Positions 43,451-56,797 of a stretch of DNA of 64,000 bases are shown here, in pieces. The DNA comes from Piezodorus guildinii (taxonomy: Eukaryota > Arthropoda > Insecta > Hemiptera > Pentatomidae): NCBI GenBank assembly GCA_023052935.1, contig CM041292.1, forward strand, positions 171,864,900 to 171,928,899. The letters are read 5' to 3'. How positions within the stretch are numbered: position 1 is the stretch's first letter; the number at the start of each line of letters is the position of its first letter. Under the pieces are notes generated by a model that was not told the DNA's origin, did no database searches, and saw only the letters and a list, made by a program, of their open reading frames with translations. The translations under genes and the position numbers were made by a program.

Positions 43451-44217
43451 GATAGAAAGGCTCCTTCCTAACCTTCCTTGTTTTCTAATTTTAATTCTCC
43501 TTTGATTTTAATTTTCGTGAATTTGTTAAACAATTTTCTTTGCTACTTAGGTAATATGTTGGAAGGACCAAAACTGTATACAGTAGTCTCACCACCACTC
43601 TAGTTGTTTAATGTTTTTTTTCGTTCTAAAAAATGCAAAATTACAGGAGTTGATAATTGTTAAAGAAAAAGTTATTTTAATGGCAAAGAGAATTTTATCA
43701 ACGGGGACCAGATCAGTCTCAGTCAATATATTTATGTCACTTATAAACATCGTATAGATGTGTATGTTTACAGCAAGTAGGGCTTTGACTAAGCTATGTA
43801 TAAAAATATAATCAAAGGTGAGTCTCTTTTCTTTTATAAGTTTTTAACTCGCTAAAAATCTCAATTTTTATCAATTTTCAAGAATATTTTTAACCATTTT
43901 CTTCCTTTAAAGGTAATAATTTGTAAGGATAAAAGATACAAAACATATCCTTATCTTATTGCTTGTTTTTCTTCTTACTTGATGCCAGCAAAATTACTAG
44001 AAGTAGAGAGATTTACCCAACACATGTTTTCAGTCGCGAAGCGGACTTAAAACGGCTGCAACACTAAAAGTATTAGTCAGAAACAAAATTTATCCACGGT
44101 TCTTTATTCACGAAAGAATATAGAATAACTGGTAAAGAAAAATCACTAAAATCATAACTATTGAGCAGCAAAATTAATGAAAATCGACGATTTTCAGATT
44201 GTTTAACCCATTTACAA
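43451..44217. other. Unassigned AT-rich sequence
   Basis: No gene or recognised repeat. Confidence 0.4.
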
Positions 44218-44830
44218 TTTTTTTTTTTTTTAATTTCTATTGATATTTAGAACTGTATTTTTAAAAAATACCTCAAGTAAATGTGATAATTTTATAATAC
44301 AATCACATGAAATACATGTAGAGAAGCTTCCCATGGGAAGCACTCTAAAAATATTCTAAACTAGAAGGTCCCGGGGCCATCTCCTTTTCAGACGCCTCGA
44401 GGATAATCAGGAATTGAAGAGGAAGAAAGGATGAGTGAGAATGGAGTTCGTCATAAAAGGATTGATACCTGGTCGGGCCAAATCAGTAACATAGGGAACA
44501 TTAAGGTCTTTATGGATGAGTTTATTCGTGAACAAGTAAGGAGGGTGGAGGATTTTACGAAGGATTTTGGATTGTAAGGATTGGATCCGGGAAGAATTTG
44601 ATGCCTTAGTAGAGCTCCATAGCTCTACTCCGTAAGTCCAGATTGGTCTTATAATAGTCCTGTATATGAGCCTTTTGTAGTTAAGACAAAGGTTTGACCG
44701 TTTCTCTAGTAAGTGTTGAAGCAGCCTAAAACGGCGATATATAAAACTGAAAGGAAAAATAAGACAGAATCTAGATATGTAAATAGCATTGTTTGATCGG
44801 AACAATCCACAGATGGCTCTCTCCTTTCCT
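44218..44830 (-). mobile_element. Jockey-like LINE, 5'-truncated 3' end
   Basis: T-run (poly(A) tail) at 44220-44232. A 132-codon minus-strand frame (44407-44805) encodes the Jockey ORF2 end: LEKRSNLCLNYKRLIYRTI, IRPIWTYGVELW, SKILRKILHPPYL, KLIHKDLNVPYV and the stop. It is the most intact tail of this subfamily and close to the copy at 16.9 kb. Confidence 0.75.
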
Positions 44831-45272
44831 TTTTTTTTTTAAATGCATGAAACAAGCGTTCATTCCACAGCTTGAACATAATGGAACTCTTTTAACGAAT
44901 TAGTCTCTTAGGACGCCTGCGAAATTAACTGGGAATCAGAGAAAGGAATAAAGAGGAAGATGATGGACATTATCGTCATTAGAAGAGGCCATAAGTCAAC
45001 CGAGTCGGGAGAAACTAAAACAAAGAAGTAGAACAGAGAGCAATTACGAGTTTCTATAATACTCCTCCTTAACTTACAATTTACAATGGCGGGGTGAAAC
45101 TTTTAGGGCATTCACAGAAATACGTTCATCATTAATCTATTTCTTTTATCTTTATGACATTAAAAAATAATAGTCTTTTTTTTTTTTTCTTTTGTGAGGA
45201 TGAAAGTAAAAGAAAGTTATGACGAGATAATCTTAGTTCAACATACTAAGATTAATGTCTATATCATAAAAA
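44831..45272. other. Unassigned sequence
   Basis: No gene or recognised repeat. Confidence 0.4.
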
Positions 45273-46400
45273 TCTGGTGCGAGCAACACACAACTTTCAC
45301 TTACCACCCTTATTGAAATCAAATTTCAAATAAACCTAAACTGAGTAAAATAACTACATTGCTTCGATGGAAACATTAATTTTAGATTTAATAAAATAAA
45401 AACAGAAATCATTATCTACATCAATCTCCTATTTTTACGCACTTTCGTCACTCTGCATAACCTACAACTTTGCATGTTAGCTAACTTTTTTTCTCAAATC
45501 TTTAGCTAGCATCTTTAAAGGATGTATTACACATCTATATTACTAAATAAATGCTTTGGCTATCTCTTATTTCTATACATTTATTTATTATTACATTAAT
45601 AATTCATTATAACGTTTCGAGGTCCAAAATGCCTCGTCTTCAGAATCAAAGTTTTCCTATTGAATAAATACATGTCATATTTGATTACATATCTTTATTT
45701 TTATTAATAAAATATGACTGAAATGTATTGATACAATATGGAAAATTTTGAATCTGAGGTTGAAGCATTTTGGACCTCGAAACGTTATAAATGAATTCAT
45801 TGATGTAAAAATAAATAAATATATAAAAATAAGAGATAGTTCCAAAGCATTTATTTGGTATAAGTATACTCATCGTGATTAGAAATTGAATCTAAAATCT
45901 TACTGTTCTTCTTTGCTGCAAAAAAATTAACCTGGAAAAATATTTCTGTTGTTTCCTCCTTCAGTTGTTATCATATTTTATATTCACCCATTATTTTTTT
46001 TTATCATTGCTAAAACGCTAAAATGTTAATTAATTAAATTAACAAAGCTTAAGATATTTTAGTAGAAGAAATTTTGACATTTAAGTCCTACCGCACTATT
46101 TCAATTTGAATGAAACCTGTATGATAATAAAGCTAGTTTAATTTTACATCAATATTGCGAATTATATAAAAATCGTCGAAGTAGTTTTTGAGGAAATTGT
46201 AAAAAGGTGCAAAATGCATCGTATATAACTGCCCTAAATATAAAATTTCACTTTCGAACGAATTATCGTTTTCGTCCTACACAGACCATTTTGCAGTACT
46301 TGGACTCAGGGGAACTTAAAACGTGTTTTTCGTTGAAATTTCAAATTCAAAAATTTTCACGATTGCAATACTTCCCCTTACCATATATTTTATATATAAT
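45273..46400 (+). mobile_element. Family F element split by an inverted-repeat element
   Basis: TCTGGTGCGAGCAACACACA at the left. Family phrases resume after 45857 and end with 'cacgattgcaatacttcccc' and a TTACCATATATTTTATATAT end. The 310-bp element at 45546-45857 is nested inside it. The final GTGAAAGT 12-mer is lost. Confidence 0.65.
45546..45857. mobile_element. Small inverted-repeat element with hammerhead-like arms (B)
   Basis: Arms of about 105 bp: both ends read aaataaatgctttgg inward. On the minus strand the left arm reads CTGAAGACGAGGCATTTTGG then ACCTCGAAACGTTATAATG, i.e. CTGANGA, a hairpin (GAGG/CCTC) and GAAACG. The right arm carries the same on the plus strand, with the CTGANGA box changed to CTGAGG. 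Nested in family F. No coding capacity. Confidence 0.6.
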
Positions 46401-48928
46401 AAACATCTAAAGACCTAGGTGAAATATAAAAAGAAAGCATTGAATCGGTTTTGAAAATGAACATAATAGTTGTCAAATGAATACAAAAATTGCATGAAGA
46501 CTATATTAAGTTCATACTGTTTTTTCTTTACAAACCAAAAGAAAATATGTTTGAAGCGCTTTTCTATACCCTTAGTATCAAAATTTATTATAATATTTCC
46601 ATAGGATTGTTCTAAATGAAAAATCCATCTTTATTAATAATGGTTATTTGATTCATATAAATTATCAATTCTATTTTATTTGTCTATTGTTTATTTATTC
46701 TATTTTATTTGTATTATAATTTATTTATTTTGAAGCATGAGGTTTATTTTTGTTGGTTTTCGCCGTCTTTTCCTTAATACTCACCCACTAACTTATACGG
46801 ATTTTCATGCAATCCACATTTAAATTGCAACAAAATTTTGCATAATTATCATGTAGAACGAAAACGATTGCAGATCGGTACATAAACTTTATGTACTTTT
46901 TTGCAGGTGTATAAACTTAAGTAAGCTTATCTATATATATTTTTTTTACATTTTTCCCTCATATAAAAAAAAAAAAATGTTGATACTAATCAATGCAAAT
47001 TTAACTCGAATACGTAACTTCAAGGTAGAATGAAATTTTTTTTTTTTTCAAATTGCGTCACTATCTCGCAAAGCAGTTCATTTGAAGTTGTTAAAAAATA
47101 AATATAATTAAGATTAACAGATTGCTCTGAAAAAAATGCCCAGTATTAAAAGAATGTCATCGGATATTCAATATATTTATTTCATTTATTCAATATATTT
47201 TGTAAAAAATTAACAATATCACCTGCCACAGTTGTCTCCAAAATCTAAAATATAAATAAAGGAATGAAAATAACAAGATTTTTAAAAGGTTGAGACGATT
47301 TAGATCCCCTATCTTTTGACCATCATTTTTAGCCGAGTTCAAATCAACTAACTAAAAGAAATATAATTTAATTATTTTCAACTTTCAAAATTATTATTAA
47401 TTCGGAGAAAAAAAAATTGAAACATTAACAAATTCGAAAATATTAAAACCATTATTTTTTATAAAAGAAGAAAATATATAAAAGAAAAAAAAAATTGAAG
47501 AATGTTTCGTATGTAGCAAGTACCTATATATATCCATATTTATATACAATTGTAGATGTTGTTTTGGGGGATAAACGTATTAATACGAACTCTGATATAT
47601 TAATAAAATAAAAAGTTAATAAAGAGATACAAAATGAAAGATATACAACTCTGAATATAGTGATATAGATAATCCAAAGAGATATAAAAGGAATTTGTGA
47701 GCACAGAGAAGTGATCCGAACAAAGCTGCAAAGATAAAGATTTGCCTGAGCCCACAGCCGCAATGCAGTCAACAATCAGCTCACACATCTTGTAATTTTG
47801 GTATCATACATCTTCAAGGTTGATAACTCTTATCGTCCATGTTTATAGACCTCGATGGAAATCAACGAAATTTTTATGGAACAGAGTTATCGTGAAGTAA
47901 ATCCGATATGCAATTTTATAATGCATATCATTTCTTAAAATAATGTCATAAATGAGATAATATTTTTTTAATGTTTATTGATTCAAGATTTATCACAGAT
48001 AATAAAAAATTTGAATTGAGTGTGTGATAAAGAATATAATAAAATAATTATAATTCTATAGTGTATTTACGGTGCAATTTTTCTATTAAATTTTCATGAA
48101 CACTGCAATGCGATGTTCTGTTTAATTGAAAATTAAATTAAAAAATGAGGAAATTTAAAGCATCTAACTTGCAAAGTGTATCATGCATTAGTCAAGTTTT
48201 TAAGATAATCAATGAACTCAGATATAAAAAATTAAATTAATTAATTACAGTTAATATTCAAATATGATTAATTTAAATCCAAATCCAATACAGGCAGATT
48301 GCAGATAAGGTAAAAGGGAAGCTGATCGTAGCTGTCAGTGCGTTAAAGTCTCGAGAGACGAAGACAGGGGACACTGATAGCGGTTGATAGTAAATAGGCA
48401 TGCACATAAGACGTGATAAAAGATGTTGTTACATGCTCACCATAAACGTTAATCAGGATGTTGAAGAGACGAAGCTTGGGGATGAGAGATATGGGAAAGA
48501 TGACAGGCTACGAGAGAAGACAGTTAGTCCATAACAATCCGTACACAAGGGCACACGGCTCCAACACCGTAGACTGAGCAGTGTCAAAGCCCTCCCTGTT
48601 ACCAAGGCGACCCGATCTTAACCGACTCTAACCGATCTCCAGCGAACCTCTCAGTCTTTAGATAGCTGTCTTCAAGGGACTGCACGTGGCACTTATTTAA
48701 TTATACTAACACACTTCAGAATAAGGCACTAAAAATATCAATTACTTATCGAATCAACTCTTTCTCGTTTAATATTTTAAAATAAAAATTATTTATTATT
48801 TCAGAATGTCATATTATTTATTATAATAACAGCTTTAATTGCATAATTTTCACGACAAAATCCTTTTTAATTTATTTTTTTAAGAGGTAATATGTTCAGC
48901 TGTTATACACCTAAAAGGAAACAAAACA
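46401..48928. other. Unassigned sequence
   Basis: Mostly AT-rich. 48290-48700 is clearly GC-richer (for example cgaagacaggggacactgat, and ttaaccgactctaaccgatc) with no long frame. It could be a promoter or untranslated first exon, but nothing proves it. Frames at 47524-47788 (minus) are not supported. Confidence 0.35.
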
Positions 48929-49785
48929 TTTTTACTTTCACTTACCTATATAAAGTAAGGGAAAGTATTGCGATCGTGAAAACTTTCGAATTCCAGTTTT
49001 TAAACAGAAATAAACGTTTTAGGGTCCCGTGAGTCCAAATGACCATGTCCCGCAAAAAGGTCTGTGTGTGTGTTAAATCCAGCGCAAAAACGAAAAATCT
49101 TATTAAACTGAAATTTCATATTTGACACAACTATACGCACGAGATGTTACAGAAACGGTTTCATCAGAATCAGTTTACCCGAATAGTCACTTCATACCAT
49201 GCATATCGCCGATTTTCTCAATAATGGCTCAAATGTTTTTCAATTAACTCGCTATATCAATGTAAAATGTAGTGGGCTTCAATGTCATGTAGGTTTCATT
49301 CTGATTGAAATAGTCTGACAGGGCTTTCTTCTTCTAAAGTAACTTTAATTTTGTAGATTCTATAAAAATAACCATATCATCTTATTATCATTGATAAAAA
49401 ACAGGTAAATATATTAGATGAACATATTCGATATCCATCTAAAGGAGAAAACTGCAAAAATATCTTTTTAATGCATTTTGTTGCTTTTGAATTTAAAAAT
49501 AGTAATATACATGTATAATATAACGTTGGAAAGCCAAAGATTTTAGAAAAAACATTATCTTATACAAAAGCTTGTAAAAGTTAATAAAGAGTCTTGATAA
49601 GCCGATAAAACTGATTGTTTTAGATGATGATATAATAGATTTTTTTATAAAACACATGTTTCTATAGAAATTCAATTTAATTAATTCTTTAATAGTTTCA
49701 CTAATTTTTATCTGTAACTGTATTTGAAAATTCTTTAATCGATTTTAACAACAGAGGTTAGAGCCGTGTGTTACCCGCACCAGAT
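48929..49785 (-). mobile_element. Family F element, near full length
   Basis: Starts ttACTTTCACTTACCTATA and ends TGTGTTACCCGCACCAGA. The GTGTGTGTGTG tract lies at 49062-49072. The left-end 12-mer (GGTTAGAGCC where GTAAGTGAAAG is expected, near 49757-49766) has decayed. Confidence 0.7.
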
Positions 49786-51724
49786 GTTTTGTACAAATAA
49801 ACAGAAAATAAATCTTTCAATATTAAATAAATAAGTATCTGCTAATTTTATTTTATTTTAATAACCCTCTTTCACAATTCACTGTCCATAGGTAGGTGCT
49901 CCACCAATTGGTTCCAATTATTTCTGTTAACTCTCAATATTACATGTTACTCAAGAACCTCCAATTATAGGTTGCACCTGAATAAAATAGGACTGAACCC
50001 ATATTTTTATATTAACGTTCTTTTTTCTTACAGATCTCACACAGACAATCCACTGATTCTCATGCATATGTATTAGACAGGTGTGGAAAAACAATTAAGT
50101 TATAAAAAAAAGAAAAACAATTAAAAAAAGAAAGAAACTTATTCATCTCATATTATAAACAGGCTATAATCACCTTAGGGTAATGCACCTTAAAACCCGA
50201 ACAAACTTGTTACTCCATTAATCCTCATATCATAAAATTTGGCCTTTTTTCACAACAGATAAAAAATTTGAAGCATCATATTCATATCCCCTTACAATAA
50301 ATTACTCTCTTTATCAAAATTTATATCCATTTAAAAAATCTGTTAATATTGTTTTAATTACATTAAATATATTAGAGAAAAATGTATCACCTAAATGTTT
50401 TTGGCACAACAAAATTTTGATGATTTTAAAATACTTATATGGAAAATAAATATTTTTTTCTGAACTGATTAGGGGGTGAATGCACTAAACACTGATTGAT
50501 TAAATAATATGTAATTTTGATTAATAAAGTTATTGAAATACTAAAGTATTTTCATGATCTACTCATACTAATTAGTACCTCCTCAAAATAAATCTTACCT
50601 ATAATCTATCACCTCCCTTTCTCCCTCCCTCCCCCCCCCCCAAAAAAAAAGAATAGATTGGATTTTTTACTTATTTAACATTAATTTGTTTTTATGAATA
50701 TAATTATCAAAAGAGCGTAAAAAAAAATAACAATAACATAACTTTTTTTTAGCCAATAGCAAAGCAAGAAAATATTTGTTCTAGTTCTGACAGTAAAATC
50801 AGAAAGTTATTATAAAAATTACAATAAAACAAAAAGTAAAGAGGAATCTTGATTTTTAATATATTATCAAGGTTTTAAAATATTAGATAGTTAACCATTA
50901 TTTACCAAACTTAAAACATATTTAATACATAGCACTTTGAAGTAACAAAAGTAGTAGTATTTTAAACTGGTAATCAGATGATGTCCTCAAACCAGAACGA
51001 AATCAGCAATATATGTCAAAACCTTTGATAGCTAGTATTATTGTATAATCAAGGTGATAAGTGGTCCAAATGAAATTTGTCAAAATACTACATATTTTAA
51101 ATAATTATACTTGGAAAAACTTGTAGCATTTATCATCCATTCTCTAGCTACCATTTTAGAAATGTTAGTGACTATTTTATGTATTATGGGCTTCATTATT
51201 GATAAGTTATTAATTTAAATTTTCATGTGAAGGATATACGAGCTAAACGAGTACATGAGTACAAAGTTTAAAATCCTTAAAAGGATGCAGTTCAAATAAT
51301 AATCATTTCATGGATACAATGTTTCAAAACCCAGACATAGCTCAAAAATTTTCAATTTAGGGAATTTCTGCAACAGATGCAACTTCATTTTTTATTATTA
51401 AATGTTAACACATACTCAGGTTCCAATCAAGAATAACCCCTTTTTTTTTTTTTAAACCAACTAGTAATGATTATTGTATTGTGATTAAATGAAAATTTAT
51501 GTGATAATCCAAAACCTTATCAAATCATAATAATTAATCAAATAATTTAGGGATTCCCAACCCACAGAGGTCTGGAAACAACATTTGATATTAAGCTATA
51601 TGTAAAACTTCCCCATTCCACATTTGAGGATTAGAGTTCCATAAGTGCACACCAAGGTGTTTTACAGTAGTTTTAACTATAACTATAGCTAGAAAAAATA
51701 TAGCATACTTAACTTATTTACAAT
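49786..51724. other. AT-rich, repeat-poor sequence
   Basis: No recognised gene or dispersed repeat. A C13-like/A9 run lies near 50627-50650. Confidence 0.4.
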
Positions 51725-51871
51725 AGGGGTACTCACTACGTTTGCTATAGCATGCTATTTGTGCTATTGTGCTAAACCCATCAATTTTATACAGGAAATA
51801 ACTGTAGAAATTCGACGGGTTTAGCAAAATAACACAAATAGCATGCTATAGCAAACGTAGTGAGTACCCCT
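51725..51871. mobile_element. 147-bp foldback MITE, copy 2
   Basis: Same length as, and about three differences from, the copy at 8470. AGGGGTACTCACTACGTTTG at one end and the exact reverse complement at the other. Flanked by AAT on both sides (51722-51724 and 51872-51874), a clean 3-bp target duplication. Near identity across 43 kb implies recent movement. Confidence 0.9.
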
Positions 51872-54800
51872 AATATTTAAACCTGAGGTGGCACTCACAC
51901 CAGCTTAATCACACTTTTAGGGGTAAAGCAGGTTGGTAAGAGATCCCAGCACTTATTTGTAACCATATTAGTAGCAAGTGAGATCAACAAAGCCACAAAA
52001 ATAGAAATAAAATAACTCTACATTCCATTTTATTAAAAATACATCTACAGAACAAGTTTACTAGCTGCAAATATAGTTATGGTTAGACATGGACACAAAG
52101 GAAGAAATATATAAATAAAAGTCATTGGTTTGTTTTCAAATTTATTAAACATAACCTTGAATAAAATGTTTTAAGGAAAACAATGATTTGGAAAAAAACA
52201 ATGTCAACAAATTTCAAGCATAAACTAAATATCACAATTAATACTACCGATAAATAATACAGATCTACTAATAAAAAAAAGTATTATAATAATATAATTA
52301 AAATCAATTCAAACACTGATATGTTGAAACAGTTTTGGAAACACTACTGAAACTGTCAATCTTATTTCCTATAGAAAAACAAAACATGTATAAAGAATAA
52401 TTTGAAAGCGAACAACTCAACAGATGAGATAGTATTAAATAACAACTTAAATCAACAATAATAGGCCTCAAGTAAAAAATATACATAAAATAAAAAATCT
52501 TTGATAGAATGTCAAATATAGGTAACTCAATTATAAATCTACTAAACATTTCTAGAATATTAATGTAAATATTGTCTGTTAAACAACCATTTATCTAAAT
52601 ATTGTTATTCATATATGATTTGTAAGAAGAGAAAATACACATCCTCTTATACTGAATAATTACATTAATTTGCCAAAAAAAAAAACAAAAAAAAAAAACA
52701 ACTACTCTAGGCGTGAAATTCAATTACTAAAAGATGTTAATTTTTTTTAGTGCTATAAAACTTTAAATTGTGCTACATGCAGATTTGTTATAATTTAACA
52801 TCAATGGTTTCACGAAATTTATTTTAATTCCCCAAAAGAAATATTTTCATAATAAAACATTTATATCATAAAAAGTAGTCATGATATGAGAACATTATTA
52901 AGAATCCCAATATGGGATTAATTCATTGAAGTAGAAAATAGATTTTTTTAAAATTAAAAATCACTTAAACTTACTTATACTCATATCAACATTTTTACAT
53001 CAAACAGTATTATCTTAATAAAATGTAAGCTTCCATACCTATTCAAGTTGGTAGCAACAAAATATAGCAATCAGGGAAATATAGGTTCATTACCTTGACG
53101 ATTGGAAATCTTATAAAACATGCACAGTCCTTATTTTTGTTCCAAAACGTCCAGATTAGAATTAAAGGATTCATATGTTTGTTCCAAAAAAACTTTACGA
53201 TTGCCAAATAGCTGAACATGAACAGAAAACTAAAGACAAGTAAAAAATATAAGTACATTAGAATGAAGACTCAAAATTTTTGATCATTCAAAGTCCGTGC
53301 TTGCGCAAAAAAAAAATCTAGGATCATTCTCAAAAGGGTCATAAGAATGCATCTAATAATTAAGGGCTATTAAAAAAAGTTTCAAAAAAGTAATTTGTTT
53401 TCAATTTATGCAACCACTATTTATTGTCAACAACAAGTTTAACATTTTCTTATTATTACTATCACGTTTAACTTTTATTTTACAAAACATTAAAAATTAT
53501 GATCCATTGAATCAATAACCTTTCCTAAAATTAAACACACTCTTAGATATTTTAACTTGACTAGCATAAAGATGGACATGGAGCAAGAGATATTTAATCA
53601 TTGAATCAGCCTCAAAACATTTTTAACTCTTTACAGAAATAATTCACTTTTTATGCATGATTTTTCTAAATCATATACAGTTTTATGGATAACCCACGCA
53701 TTATAATATGAGCTAATGTAAGTTTGCAAGTAAATTTAAGTACATAAAAATTATAAAAAATATTTTAGTGAAGGAATGTTTTTATTAACATAAAATCCCA
53801 TCAAATAATCTGGGGAAGGTTAATTGCTGTAAAAGCATTCAGGGAATAAAATACACAATAGATTTAAAGTAGATAAATTTACATTTATTTTTATTATTAT
53901 ACCTACCACAAATATGTAAAATAGTCGTTGAAGAATATTTTTGCTACTATGTTTATTAATAAAATTCCAATTACTAACAGTTACTAAAAATATGGATAAA
54001 ATTTATTTCCAACAATACTCATGAGAGTAAAAATTACAAGCTTTCTACTAATAGTCGTGAATAGTGAAATTTTCAGTGAAATAAATTATCATGTTCTTAG
54101 AGCAAAATTTAATATTTTCGTGCATAGTTTATAATTATTTATTGCTGTGTTTTATACAGGCCTCACCAGATTCATTCAGTCTCATCAAGACAAATGAATG
54201 ACAGCATGATTAAATAAGTGAAAGCAAAGTCTATAATAGCCAATTAATCAGCTTTAGACTTTTTCAAGAAATATAAGTTGCTGTTTTTTCTTCCCTAATA
54301 CGTCTTATATATTTCTCTGCACATAGCCAACCTCTTGACTTAAGGCATAGAATCGCCTCTCACTTTTAATGCAATAATATTCTATGCCAACCTGAATGGC
54401 ATCCATTTTTGGCTTTATTACTTTATATATTATATTACATTTCAGCACACCTCATTCATAAATGAATTTATTCTTAAAAGCTAGCCGGTAAGGAAATAGT
54501 TCAATAACTTGAAACCGATGACGTGATAAAAAAGTTTATTGAGCAATGACTTTATCATGACTCTTTAACAATAATATCATTTTTAAAGCACAATATGACT
54601 AGAATTTTATCCTTTAAAAAGCTGCAGCTTAATATTAAAATTTATAATAAGGTATTTCAACACCATATAAGCCATCTACTACAGAAATAGCATGAGAAAC
54701 ATAGTGATAGACCAATATCAAATATAGAATTATTATCAATCATACCCGTTTCAAATAAAAAATTGACATCACTAAGTTACACACAATATTCAACTAAGTC

Positions 54801-55796
54801 TACAATAAATTACTTAAATGTAAAAAAGGCAACAGTATTGTCAAATTTTTAAGATTTATAAAAATATAATTTTAAGGAAATACTAAGTTGTTAAGCAAAA
54901 AAAAATAAGAGGAAATCATTACCTATAAGCTGCAGCAAAAATATTTTTAAAAAAAATCAATATTTGATCAAATAATATATAAGCCTTATATACATTGTTT
55001 CTCAATACTTCACAAGATATAAAATCCCAAACCCTACACATTCAAACATGAAAAAAAACACATGCACCTTTATATAATTTTATTTAACCCAATAATAAAA
55101 ACTATAAAAGTGAAAGTGACAATGAATAAAAAAACTGTTTCCGATCCTAAAATGTCAGCAGTGGTCGAAGATGCAAAATAACTTCACATATGTCAAATTG
55201 AAACTATCCATACTTTCATACATCTAACCATTAAAGAAGCAATACAATACTACAACTATTGCAGAGGAGGCTAAACCAAATAAAAAACTTTTTTTCTTTT
55301 TTTTTTTATGAAGGTAGGTATAGATTTTTTAATGCTTAAGTTACAGATGAAACTTTTTCACCTGAACAAATTTTATCTATTAGCAGTTGCTCCATTGCTG
55401 ACATGTCAAAAAAGTTGTTTATATTCTCTTAAGATATTTTCTTCTTATTAACTTCCATCAACTAGATATTTTAAGAATCAATGTTGTCAGTCAGTTCTGT
55501 CATTCCCATGTAAGATAATTTACCCACACTTAATAACAAAAAAAAAAAAGAAAAACAAAAAAAAAGAATGTAACAAAATATTAAACCTCATAACTTCTAA
55601 ACCATCTTTCTCATTGTTTCTATACATATAATGATAAGAAATAATTAAAGTAGATATTTAATAAAAACACTATATCACTCAAGGTTATTATCACAGCATG
55701 AACTAAGACAGGGAATGGACTTCAAGACAACTCAATGAACTACAGAAATTATGTATGACGAAAAACCAGTTTGGGTTAACTTAACAAATCCATTTT
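51872..55796. other. AT-rich, repeat-poor sequence
   Basis: No gene, RNA gene or member of the window's repeat families is recognised. It lies downstream of the minus-strand TTC19 gene and could include long 3' untranslated sequence, but no marker proves this. Confidence 0.4.
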
Positions 55797-56165
55797 TGTT
55801 TGATAATAATCAGGCCGATTTACAAAAGAAATTCTTGGATATTTTTTTTAAACAATTTATTTAATCCAGTATCGCGACGTTTCAGCCTCTAGGGCCATTA
55901 TCAAGCTTCATGCATATCCATCTCAAATTATCTTTTCATTTCACCGCTTTTCAGCAGCGTCGTCATAATTTTTTTAAAATGTCATTTTTCAAAAAAAAAA
56001 AAAACTTAACAGTTTTCGGCCGCCTTTTAGGTGTTCTCGTGCGCGACATACAGGCCCTAGAGGCTGAAACGTCGCGATACTGGATTAAATAAATTGTTTT
56101 AAAAAAATATCCAAGAATTTCTTTTGTAAATCGGCCTGATTATTATCGAACAAATATTCAAACAA
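55797..56165. mobile_element. Small inverted-repeat element with hammerhead-like arms (C)
   Basis: Arms of about 105 bp. The left arm begins ttgtttgataataatcaggc and the right arm is its complement. Inside each arm, the sequence towards the centre reads TTGATAATGGCCCTAGAGGC then TGAAACGTCGCGATACTGG on its own strand, i.e. a hairpin followed by GAAACGTC and a TAAATAAA tail. The arms are nearly perfect complements, so it is young. The CTGANGA box is TTGATAA here, so activity is doubtful. Confidence 0.6.
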
Positions 56166-56713
56166 AAGAACTATAACGACAATGATGAGAAAAACAAATC
56201 CATTTTCCGTTTTTCAATTTTTACCAATTGTAGAAAGAAAAACCCCCCCAAAAAAAAATACCTTGATAGAGAGGAGCCAAGAAATGAAAAAATATGAAAT
56301 TCAATATGTAGGAGTGCGAAGTTGGTTAGAGGTGCGGTCATTAAGAAATAACACACTAATAAGGAAAAATTATATTATGTTTGCTGACTTTTCAGCTCAA
56401 ACTGTAGTCATTAGGACTAACAAAAAAATAAGATAACAAATAAAAATAATCGTAATGGTACAATAATAAGATAACTGAAATAAAAAATAGAAACAAACAG
56501 TAACATAAGATGATTTTCCATATTTCATTAATACCCCCAATCAACTTCTTCATTATCTATCTTCTATGTTCAACAAGTACTCCATCATTAAGAAATATGA
56601 TTTACCATTCACAAATACAATAAGAATGATACCTAGTAGCTAAGTTTAATTTCTTACAAACTTATTGACTGTTTGTGCACTACCTATGATGCAAATGCTC
56701 CAGACAATGAAAA

Positions 56714-56731
56714 TAATAAATAAATAAATAA

Positions 56732-56796
<65 letters not shown>
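56714..56796. repeat. (AAAT)n(TA)n microsatellite
   Basis: A short TAAA run leading into about 55 bp of TA. It explains the artificial Tyr-Ile string in one minus-strand frame. Confidence 0.9.

Positions 56797-56797
<1 letters not shown>

Noticed and set aside
47524..47788. Overlapping minus-strand frames resembling a start of a small protein
   Set aside because: AT-driven composition, two competing frames and no family.
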